Shown piece by piece: positions 1-5,229 of a stretch of DNA of 6,578 nucleotides. The stretch is taken from contig JBBIKZ010000125.1 of NCBI GenBank assembly GCA_037445185.1, positions 1-6,578 of the forward strand, given 5' to 3'. Under the pieces are notes generated by a model. The model saw only the letters and a program-made list of their open reading frames with translations, ran no database searches and was not told the DNA's origin. Every line of letters starts with the position of its first letter. Positions within the stretch are counted from its first letter, which is position 1. The translations under genes were made by a program, and so were the position numbers. Source of the stretch: JANWZL01 sp037445185. Lineage in GTDB: Bacteria; Pseudomonadota; Gammaproteobacteria; Burkholderiales; Thiobacillaceae.

Positions 1-7
1 CTCCTTT
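1..7 (-). promoter_or_regulatory. Probable ribosome-binding site of a divergent gene outside the window
   Basis: Read on the minus strand, the first bases of the window give GAGAAAGGAG, a strong Shine-Dalgarno-like sequence ending exactly at the edge. A start codon a few bases beyond the window would be correctly spaced. From gene order known in E. coli and many beta/gammaproteobacteria, the expected divergent neighbour of tsaD is rpsU (ribosomal protein S21). That identity is inference, because no codon of the gene is visible. Confidence 0.5.
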
Positions 8-17
8 CTCGAAGTCA

Positions 18-30
18 TGGCATCATGCCA
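18..30. repeat. Short perfect dyad in the divergent leader
   Basis: TGGCAT and ATGCCA flank a single central C, giving a 13-bp perfect inverted repeat. One central base is too short for an RNA hairpin loop, so any function would be as a protein-binding dyad. It lies just upstream of the minus-strand ribosome-binding site at the left edge. A chance occurrence is quite possible. Confidence 0.3.
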
Positions 31-99
31 CCGCCGCGCCCGGCAAAACTTCTCGCCTGCGGCAAAAACAGAATTTACAGAAAGAATGGTACACAACTC

Positions 100-1107
100 A
101 TGCTGGTACTGGGCCTCGAAACCTCCTGCGACGAGACCGGCGTCGCCCTCTATGACAGCGACCGCGGTCTGCTCGCCCACGCCCTGCACTCCCAAGTGGC
201 GATGCATGCGGACTATGGCGGTGTGGTGCCCGAGCTGGCCTCCCGCGACCACATCCGCCGCGCCCCGCGCCTCATTCGCCGGGTCCTCGCGGAGGCCGGC
301 CTGGCCCTCACCGACCTGGACGCCGTGGCCTACACGCAGGGGCCGGGTCTGGCCGGCGCCCTGCTGGTGGGGGCGGGGCTGGCCAGCGGACTGGCGTATT
401 CCCTCGGCATCCCGGCGATCCCCGTGCACCACCTGGAGGGCCACCTGCTCTCACCCATGCTGGCCGAGCCGCGGCCTGCGCCACCCTTCGTCGCCCTGCT
501 GGTCTCTGGCGGCCACACCCAGCTCATGCGGGTGGAGGGGGTGGGGCGTTACGAACTGCTGGGCGAGACCCTGGATGACGCCGCCGGCGAGGCCTTCGAC
601 AAGACCGCGCAGCTTCTGGGGCTTGGCTATCCCGGCGGGCCGGCCGTGGCCCAACTGGCGAGTCACGGGGACGCCTACAAATACAAGCTGCCGCGCCCCA
701 TGCTCGCCAGTCCGTCGCTGGATTTCAGCTTCGCCGGGCTGAAGACCGCCGTGTTCACGCTCACCCAACGAGTGGGGCCGGACGCTGCAGCGGACATCGC
801 CGCCGCCTTCCAGATTGCCGTGGTGGACGTGCTGGCCGGCAAGACCCAGGCCGCCCTGAAGGCGACGGGACTCGACCGTCTGGTGGTGGCCGGCGGGGTC
901 GGGGCGAATCGGGCGCTGCGCGCGCGGCTGGACAGCCTGGCGCGGCAGCACCATTTCAGCGTGTTCTACCCGCCCCTGGATTTGTGCACCGACAACGGTG
1001 CCATGATCGCCTACGCCGGTGCCCTGCGGCTGGCCGAGGGGAGTACCGACGGGTCCTTCGGCGTGCGGCCGCGCTGGGAACTGGCCGATCTGCCGCCCGT
1101 GGCCTGA
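100..1107 (+). CDS. tsaD: tRNA N6-adenosine threonylcarbamoyltransferase TsaD
   Basis: TsaD transfers the threonylcarbamoyl group from TC-AMP to adenosine 37 of ANN-decoding tRNAs. It works in the cytoplasm with TsaB and TsaE, after TsaC makes TC-AMP. The 335-residue product matches the E. coli length (337). It opens with the ASKHA-fold signature MLVLGLETSCDETGVA. The metal-ligand motif VHHLEGH puts His111 and His115 at the E. coli positions; LLVSGGHTQL (134-143), GEAFDKTAQLLGLGYPGGP (163-181) and the C-terminal TDNGAMIAYAG (from 297, Asp298 as third metal ligand) are all present. The ATG at 100 is chosen because it puts the first beta strand at the N-terminus; the frame is open from an ATG at 25, but that would add 25 non-conserved residues. 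The RBS is weak (AGAAAG, about 15 nt upstream). The stop lies 3 nt from that of the convergent membrane-protein gene, so no separate terminator fits between them. Confidence 0.97.
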   Translation: MLVLGLETSCDETGVALYDSDRGLLAHALHSQVAMHADYGGVVPELASRDHIRRAPRLIRRVLAEAGLALTDLDAVAYTQGPGLAGALLVGAGLASGLAYSLGIPAIPVHHLEGHLLSPMLAEPRPAPPFVALLVSGGHTQLMRVEGVGRYELLGETLDDAAGEAFDKTAQLLGLGYPGGPAVAQLASHGDAYKYKLPRPMLASPSLDFSFAGLKTAVFTLTQRVGPDAAADIAAAFQIAVVDVLAGKTQAALKATGLDRLVVAGGVGANRALRARLDSLARQHHFSVFYPPLDLCTDNGAMIAYAGALRLAEGSTDGSFGVRPRWELADLPPVA

Positions 1108-1110
1108 GTT

Positions 1111-1884
1111 TCATTTGTGCGGCGGCCAGGGGATGCCGAGCAGCTCTGCCGCCTGTTCGGGAAAGGCGAGCAGGAGCAGGACCAGCGCCGAGAGCAGGAG
1201 CAGGATGAAGGTGCCGAATACGCTGGTCGGTCGCAGCACACCCCAATAGCGGGCGGCGAGGAACAGCATGTCCTTGCGGTGTTCGGCGAGCCGGAGCCAT
1301 CGGGTGAGCAGGTTGACCGCGAGATACACCCCGTAGCCGCCGGTGAGCGCCGCCAGGACGATGCGGAAGACGGTGAACATGTCCACCTCGGCGCCGACGA
1401 TGAAGCCCTTGTACCACAGGCCCACCAGGGCTACGCCTAGGGACGCGGCCAGGGCCAGGGCGATGTTGACCACCATGCGCCGCCGCTCGCGGGCGAGGTC
1501 CTGCTGGCGCTGGATGAAGAAGCCATCCACCTCGGCCTTGAAGTATTCCGTCTTCTCGCGCACCAGCTCGGCGATCTCGCGCTTCATGACGGCGATGCGG
1601 TCATCCAACACCTGGGACAGGCGGTCGGCGGCATAGTCGACCAGCTCGCGCACGTCTTCCTTGGTGAACTGGCGCTGGCTGTGCAGCTCCTCGGAGATCT
1701 TGTCCAGCTTGGCGTCGATCTCGCTGCTCGCGCTCTCGACGACCGCGCGCAGTTCCTTGCCGGCCAGGCGCACCCCTTCGCCCATCACTTCGGACAGGCG
1801 CTCGCCGGCACGGTCGATGGCGGCCTGTGAGGCGGTGGCCAGGCTCTCCCGGGCGTAGTCCATTTCTTTCTGGAACCAGGTCAT
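1111..1884 (-). CDS. Unrecognised membrane protein with long helical N-terminal region
   Basis: I do not recognise the family of this 257-residue protein. Residues 1-135 are highly charged, lack proline and look almost wholly alpha-helical, with heptad-like stretches (for example SSEIDAKLDKISEELHSQRQ, 52-71, and 95-120), so a coiled coil or amphipathic rod is likely. Three hydrophobic segments follow: about 138-157, 171-196 and 222-241. The tail is short (FPEQAAELLGIPWPPHK). A basic cluster RERRR (132-136) precedes the first membrane segment, which by the positive-inside rule suggests a cytoplasmic helical domain. Translation probably starts at the ATG at 1884, 7 nt after AAAGG; the frame stays open far upstream only as a shadow of plsY. 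It starts 11 nt after the plsY stop, so co-transcription with plsY is very likely. A membrane-organising or envelope role is a guess from this pairing and topology. Confidence 0.85.
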   Translation of the reverse strand: MTWFQKEMDYARESLATASQAAIDRAGERLSEVMGEGVRLAGKELRAVVESASSEIDAKLDKISEELHSQRQFTKEDVRELVDYAADRLSQVLDDRIAVMKREIAELVREKTEYFKAEVDGFFIQRQQDLARERRRMVVNIALALAASLGVALVGLWYKGFIVGAEVDMFTVFRIVLAALTGGYGVYLAVNLLTRWLRLAEHRKDMLFLAARYWGVLRPTSVFGTFILLLLSALVLLLLAFPEQAAELLGIPWPPHK

Positions 1885-1895
1885 GGGCGGGCCTT

Positions 1896-2501
1896 TCAGG
1901 CCTTCCTGCCGAAGCCGGCCTCTTCGCCACGCAGCAGCTTGCGGATGTTGGCCCGGTGCCGCCAGACGATGAGAGCGGCAAGGGCGAGCATCGCGCCGCT
2001 CAGTGCCGCATCCCGGCTCAGCAGCCAGGCATAGATCGGGGCGAGGCCGGCGGCCGTCAGGGCGGAAAGCGAGGAGATGCGCGTGATGCCGAACACCGCC
2101 AGCCAGGTGGCGAGACAGGCGAGCCCCAGCCAGGGATCGAGCGCCAGCAGCACCCCCAGCGCGGTGGCCACGCCCTTGCCGCCCTGGAAGTGGAAGAACA
2201 CCGGCCAGACGTGACCGGCGAACACCGCCAGGGCGGCCAGCGCCGGAGTCCACGCCGGCAGGGCATAGGCATGGGTCGCCCAGACCGCCAGGAGGACCGC
2301 CAGCGCCCCCTTGGCGGCGTCGCCGGCTAGGGTCAGCGCCGCGGCGGATTTGCGACCGGTGCGCAGGACGTTGGTCGCGCCCGGGTTGCCGGAACCGAAG
2401 CTGCGCGGGTCGGGCAGGCCGTACAGACGGCTCACCAGCACGGCGAAGGACACGGAGCCGATCAGGTAGGCAGCGATCAGGGTCAGCAGGATGGGAAGCA
2501 T
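1896..2501 (-). CDS. plsY: Acyl-phosphate:glycerol-3-phosphate acyltransferase PlsY
   Basis: PlsY is an inner-membrane enzyme that moves an acyl group from acyl-phosphate (made by PlsX) to glycerol-3-phosphate. This forms lysophosphatidic acid, the first committed intermediate of phospholipid synthesis. The 201-residue product is of family length and very hydrophobic, with about five membrane segments. The conserved cytoplasmic loops are visible: SGNPGATN (37-44), GHVWPVFFHFQGGKGVAT (96-113) and the C-terminal RHRANIRKLLRGEE (180-193), which matches the end of E. coli PlsY (formerly YgiH). The ATG at 2501 gives the canonical hydrophobic start MLPILLTLIAAYLIGSVSFA. No strong Shine-Dalgarno precedes it. 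It diverges from folB across 39 nt and is followed after 11 nt by the membrane coiled-coil gene. Confidence 0.96.
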   Translation of the reverse strand: MLPILLTLIAAYLIGSVSFAVLVSRLYGLPDPRSFGSGNPGATNVLRTGRKSAAALTLAGDAAKGALAVLLAVWATHAYALPAWTPALAALAVFAGHVWPVFFHFQGGKGVATALGVLLALDPWLGLACLATWLAVFGITRISSLSALTAAGLAPIYAWLLSRDAALSGAMLALAALIVWRHRANIRKLLRGEEAGFGRKA

Positions 2502-2506
2502 CGGCT

Positions 2507-2512
2507 TAGAAT
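2507..2512 (+). promoter_or_regulatory. Candidate -10 element for folB
   Basis: TAGAAT matches the sigma70 -10 consensus at five of six positions, and would put the transcript start about 20 nt before folB. No recognisable -35 hexamer sits 16-18 nt upstream, and the site abuts the plsY start codon. It is therefore only a suggestion for how the very short divergent gap could hold a folB promoter. Confidence 0.25.
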
Positions 2513-2540
2513 GTCGGGCTTTTCCCCGGCGGCGAGCGTC

Positions 2541-2897
2541 ATGGACATACTGTTTCTGAGGGATTTTCGCCTCGATCTGATTATCGGCTTATACGAGTGG
2601 GAGCGCAAAGCGCCCCAGCCGGTGCTGATCGATCTGGAGATCGGGCTCTACGACCACAAGGCGGGTCACAGCGACGACGTGCGCGACACCATAGACTACG
2701 GCCGGGTGGCGGAGCGTATCCGGGAAAGCACCGCCCAGCGCCCCTTTCGCCTGGTGGAGGCCCTGGGTGAGCACATCGCCGAGATCGTGCGCGGCGAATT
2801 CGGTGCCCCCTGGGTCAGGGTGACGGTGCGCAAGCTGGCCATCCTGCGCGGTGTGAAGGATCTGGGCATCGTCATGGAGCGGGGCAGCAGGATCTAG
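2541..2897 (+). CDS. folB: Dihydroneopterin aldolase FolB
   Basis: FolB cleaves 7,8-dihydroneopterin to 6-hydroxymethyl-7,8-dihydropterin and glycolaldehyde in the cytoplasmic folate pathway; many homologues also epimerise the substrate. The 118-residue product starts MDILFLRDFRLDLIIGLYEW, closely like E. coli MDIVFIEQLSVITTIGVYDW. Conserved features include GLYEWE (Glu21), SDDVRDTIDYGRVAERI (Tyr53), the pterin-anchoring Glu73 in LVEALGEHIA, the strand PWVRVTVRK with the probable catalytic Lys98, and the terminal VMERG. The ATG at 2541 is preferred over the in-frame ATG at 2511: it aligns with the family N-terminus and has GGCGAG a few bases upstream. It diverges from plsY and converges on xerD. 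Confidence 0.95.
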   Translation: MDILFLRDFRLDLIIGLYEWERKAPQPVLIDLEIGLYDHKAGHSDDVRDTIDYGRVAERIRESTAQRPFRLVEALGEHIAEIVRGEFGAPWVRVTVRKLAILRGVKDLGIVMERGSRI

Positions 2898-2899
2898 GT

Positions 2900-3017
2900 G
2901 TCAGGTGTCAGGTTACGGGGGACAGGTCACGGCAAGCTCCCCCCCTTCAGTGCGATCGGAGTAGCCATGTCTGATTGCAGTTCACTGTTACCTGCTCCCT
3001 GTCACCTGATACCTGAA
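2900..3017. repeat. Imperfect 38-nt inverted repeat of CAGGT-type units
   Basis: The left arm (2900-2937) and right arm (2980-3017) are imperfect reverse complements, identical at roughly 27 of 38 positions by eye without gaps, separated by 42 nt. The left arm begins in a short 7-bp tandem array (AGGTGTC, AGGTGTC, AGGTTAC, from 2896, overlapping the folB stop). The right arm carries the mirrored units ACCTGAT and ACCTGAA. The structure fills most of the convergent gap between folB and xerD. It could act as a bidirectional transcription end or be one copy of a dispersed intergenic repeat family. It encodes no plausible protein. Confidence 0.65.
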
Positions 3018-3044
3018 GCCTACGCCGCCGCAGTCCCGCCTGCC

Positions 3045-3063
3045 GCCGGCGTGTGGTGCCGGC
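3045..3063 (-). terminator. Weak candidate hairpin just after xerD
   Basis: Two GCCGGC hexamers, each self-complementary, are separated by 7 nt. They can form a 6-bp GC-only stem immediately downstream of the xerD stop codon. No run of T follows in the xerD direction, so this is not a classical intrinsic terminator. It may act together with the adjoining larger inverted repeat, or be incidental in GC-rich DNA. Confidence 0.3.
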
Positions 3064-3067
3064 CTGG

Positions 3068-3967
3068 TCAACCCCGCGGGTGATGCCGCGCGTGCAGTTG
3101 CTTGAGCCGCGCGCGCGCCACATGGGTATAGATCTGGGTGGTGGAGATATCGGCATGCCCCAGCAACAACTGAACCACCCGCAGATCGGCGCCGTGGTTG
3201 AGCAGGTGGGTGGCGAAGGCGTGGCGCAGCGTGTGCGGCGAGAGCCGAGCGTTCACGCCGGCGCGCGCGGCGTAGGTCTTGATCAGGTGCCAGAACATCT
3301 GCCGCGTCATGGCCCCGCCGCGACGCGTGACGAAGAGGACAACGCTGAGATGCCCCGCCAGCAGGCGCGGGCGGGCCTCACGCGCGTAGCGCTCGAGCCA
3401 TTCCGACGCAACCTCGCCCATGGGCACCAGCCTCTCCTTGGCGCCCTTGCCCATGACCTTCACCACGCCCATGTCGAGGCTCACCGCCTGCACGCTCAGG
3501 CCGACCAGCTCCGACACCCGCAGCCCACAGGCATAGAGCAGCTCCAGCATGGCCCGGTCGCGCAGTCCCAGGTCGGTAGTCACGTCCGGCGCGGCAAGGA
3601 GGGCCTCGACATCCGCTTCCGAGAGGCTTTTCGGCAGCGGGCGGGGGAGCCTCGGCGGCTCGATGGCGAGGGTCGGATCGTCGGGCCGCAGGCCCTGGCG
3701 GTTGAGCCAGCGGTAGTAGCGCTTGAGGGCCGAGAGCTGGCGGGCGATCGAGCGCGCGGCGATGCCTTGCCCAAGGCCCCGTTCACCCAGGAAACGCTGC
3801 ACCTCGCCTGGCCCGGCCGTCGGCAGGGTCAGCCCGTGGCTGGCGAGCCAGCGGGCGAACTGCGTCAGATCCCGGCGGTAGCTCTCCAGGGTGCGCGGGC
3901 TCAGTCCTTCTTCCAGCCAGAGGGCGTCGCAGAAGGTATCGAGCTCATGCTGCCAGGATGCCTTCAT
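3068..3967 (-). CDS. xerD: Site-specific tyrosine recombinase XerD
   Basis: XerD works with XerC at the chromosomal dif site to resolve chromosome dimers, activated by FtsK at the septum. The 299-residue product is one longer than E. coli XerD. The N-terminal SAM-like DNA-binding domain starts MKASWQHELDTFCDALWLEE, parallel to E. coli. The catalytic domain shows the full tyrosine recombinase set: Arg150 (CGLRVSEL), Lys174 (GKGAKERLVP), His245 and Arg248 (SPHTLRHAFATHLL), His271 (LLGHADIS) and nucleophile Tyr280 (TTQIYTHV). The pattern is housekeeping XerD rather than a phage or integron integrase, and no attachment site or cargo surrounds it. The ATG at 3967 is chosen by alignment; the frame is open 20 codons further but only inside ogt. 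It overlaps the end of ogt by 23 nt and lacks a clear RBS, which suggests translational coupling. Confidence 0.95.
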   Translation of the reverse strand: MKASWQHELDTFCDALWLEEGLSPRTLESYRRDLTQFARWLASHGLTLPTAGPGEVQRFLGERGLGQGIAARSIARQLSALKRYYRWLNRQGLRPDDPTLAIEPPRLPRPLPKSLSEADVEALLAAPDVTTDLGLRDRAMLELLYACGLRVSELVGLSVQAVSLDMGVVKVMGKGAKERLVPMGEVASEWLERYAREARPRLLAGHLSVVLFVTRRGGAMTRQMFWHLIKTYAARAGVNARLSPHTLRHAFATHLLNHGADLRVVQLLLGHADISTTQIYTHVARARLKQLHARHHPRG

Positions 3968-4442
3968 GCCGCAGGAGCCAGCGCTTGATTTCGATGCTGT
4001 AGCCGTTGTCCGCATGGGCGAAGCCACCCAGCCCGCGTTTGCCGACGACGCGATGGCAGGGCACGACGATGGGCAGAGGGTTGTCGCCCACCGCCTGGCC
4101 GACGGCGCGGGGCGCGCTGTCGAGCAGCGTGGCCAGTTCCCCGTAGGTGCGAATCTCGCCGCAGCCGATGGCCCGAATGGCCTGCCACACCCGCTGCCGG
4201 TAAGGCGTGCCGGCCGGCGCGAGGGGGAGATCGAAGACCGTAGTGGGGTCGCGGAAATAGGCCGCCATCTGCAGGGCGACGCGCCGTGCGAGCGCCGTCT
4301 CGGGCGGCTTGACGGGGTGCCCGGGGGGGAGCAGGTCGATGCCGGTCAGACGATCAGCGTCGCCGCGCAGCCCCAGGGCGCCGAAGGGCGCTGGGATGAC
4401 CGCGCTGTAAGGGGCAAGGGGGGAGGGCAGCATGGGCGACAT
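3945..4442 (-). CDS. ogt: Methylated-DNA--protein-cysteine methyltransferase (Ogt/AGT type)
   Basis: This suicide repair protein removes alkyl groups from O6-alkylguanine (and O4-alkylthymine) in DNA onto its own cysteine. About 165 residues, as in E. coli Ogt, with no Ada-like metal-binding N-terminal domain. The C-terminal domain has TPYRQRVWQAIRAIGCGEIR, TYGELA, the Arg-finger region RAVGQAVGDNPLPIVVP, and the active site PCHRVVG (acceptor Cys129 counted from the ATG at 4442). It ends GGFAHADNGYSIEIKRWLL, fitting the family's terminal helix. The start is uncertain: GTG at 4448, ATG at 4442 and ATG at 4433 are all in frame within 16 nt. GGGTG at 4446-4450 is 3 nt from the 4442 ATG and 12 nt from the 4433 ATG, neither ideal. 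It follows the response regulator by about 73 nt with no visible terminator and overlaps xerD. Confidence 0.93.
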   Translation of the reverse strand: MSPMLPSPLAPYSAVIPAPFGALGLRGDADRLTGIDLLPPGHPVKPPETALARRVALQMAAYFRDPTTVFDLPLAPAGTPYRQRVWQAIRAIGCGEIRTYGELATLLDSAPRAVGQAVGDNPLPIVVPCHRVVGKRGLGGFAHADNGYSIEIKRWLLRHEGILAA

Positions 4443-4515
4443 TTTCACCCGCTGCCCGCCGGAAGGGAATGGCGCGCTGGCAAGGGTCGGCGCGGAGGCG
4501 GCCTGCAGGGGACGC

Positions 4516-5064
4516 TCAGGCCGTCTGGGGACTGGATTCCGCCGACTTCACCACCCGGCGCCGCGGCACCAGGTCTGCGTCGAGCAACTGCTCGATGCGG
4601 GAGAACACCTCCAGACGCGAGAACGGTTTCTTCATGAAATCGTCGGCGCCGATACGGGTGCCGAAGAATTGCTCGGCGGCCTTTTCGTTGCCGCTCATCA
4701 TGATGAGCGCAATCTGCCGCGTCCGGGCGTCACGGCGCAGCGCGCGCAGGGCGGCGAAGCCGTTCATGCCGGGCAGGACGATGTCCAGAAAGATGAGGTC
4801 CGGCGGCTCCTCCTGTGCCATCGCCAAGCCCTTTTCCGCATCCGGCGCATGCAGGGGGATGAAGCCGACCGACCCGAGCATCTTGCGCAGGGCGATGGCG
4901 ATGGTGGGCGAGTCGTCGATGATCAGCACGCGGGTGCCGTTGCGCGCATTCACACGGGGTCGACGTCTGCGATCGACGAAGGTGGTGGCCTGCCCCGAGC
5001 CGGCAGCGTCGGACGCTGAGCTGTTTTTGCCGACGATGGACTTGAGAAAGCCGAACAGTCCCAT
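4516..5064 (-). CDS. Stand-alone CheY-like response regulator with N-terminal extension
   Basis: This 182-residue protein has a complete receiver domain (about 44-165) and no DNA-binding or enzymatic output domain. The phosphorylation site is intact: acidic Asp50-Asp51 (VLIIDDS), phospho-acceptor Asp94 (LIFLDIVLPGMNG), switch Ser124 (IMMSGNE) and Lys146 (DDFMKKPF). About 43 residues precede it: a hydrophobic, probably amphipathic start MGLFGFLKSIVGKN, a flexible Ser/Ala/Gly stretch and a basic DRRRRPR patch (31-37). A short Ser-rich tail follows. It resembles the receiver-only regulators of PilG/PilH or CheY type, which act by protein contact, but I cannot assign a pathway. The ATG at 5064 is chosen because AGGA lies 5 nt upstream; the frame is open to 5187, but that would run through the likely promoter. 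No histidine kinase is in the window. It leads a same-strand run with ogt and xerD. Confidence 0.9.
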   Translation of the reverse strand: MGLFGFLKSIVGKNSSASDAAGSGQATTFVDRRRRPRVNARNGTRVLIIDDSPTIAIALRKMLGSVGFIPLHAPDAEKGLAMAQEEPPDLIFLDIVLPGMNGFAALRALRRDARTRQIALIMMSGNEKAAEQFFGTRIGADDFMKKPFSRLEVFSRIEQLLDADLVPRRRVVKSAESSPQTA

Positions 5065-5152
5065 GCCTATCCTGCACCGTCCCTGTGTGTGCAATAGGCC
5101 CTCGTCCTCCAGAGAGGTGTCGGGGCCACGGATTTGATCTCGTTGCGCATAG

Positions 5153-5180
5153 ATTACACCAGATGTGCGCGAGCCGTTAA
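5153..5180 (-). promoter_or_regulatory. Candidate extended -10 sigma70 promoter for the response regulator
   Basis: On the minus strand TTAACG (5175-5180) is followed after 16 nt by TGTAAT (5153-5158). The -10 is preceded by TGG, an extended -10 arrangement (TGnTGTAAT). The matches are four of six and five of six to consensus. Transcription would begin near 5146, leaving a leader of about 80 nt before the response regulator. It lies between a likely terminator of the upstream gene and the response regulator, as expected for an independent transcription unit. Confidence 0.45.
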
Positions 5181-5181
5181 C

Positions 5182-5209
5182 CCGCAAAGATGAGGCCGCT
5201 TGCGCGGCC
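5182..5209 (-). terminator. Likely intrinsic terminator of the Rieske oxygenase gene
   Basis: About 20 nt beyond the Rieske stop, the minus strand reads GGCCGC-GCAA-GCGGCC: a perfect 6-bp GC stem closed by a GNRA-type tetraloop, followed by TCATCTTT. The T-run is short and interrupted, so termination may be partial. Its position directly after the stop and before a candidate promoter supports the call. Confidence 0.55.
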
Positions 5210-5229
5210 CTTGGCTAGATTCGGGGGGC

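Noticed and set aside
1885..2253. N-terminal extension of the membrane coiled-coil protein by 123 codons
   Set aside because: This stretch lies inside plsY in another frame and looks like non-coding translation; the ATG at 1884 has an RBS and correct operon spacing.
2896..3017. Possible CRISPR array or insertion-sequence ends
   Set aside because: Units are only 7 bp without spacers, and the DNA between the arms is 42 nt and encodes nothing, too short for a transposase.
3068..3967. Possible mobile-element integrase
   Set aside because: Length, start and catalytic spacing match housekeeping XerD, and no attachment repeats, tRNA target or cargo genes flank it.
3053..3988. Plus-strand open frame of about 310 codons opposite xerD
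   Set aside because: A shadow of xerD: no motif and no RBS, while the minus strand encodes all catalytic residues of a tyrosine recombinase.
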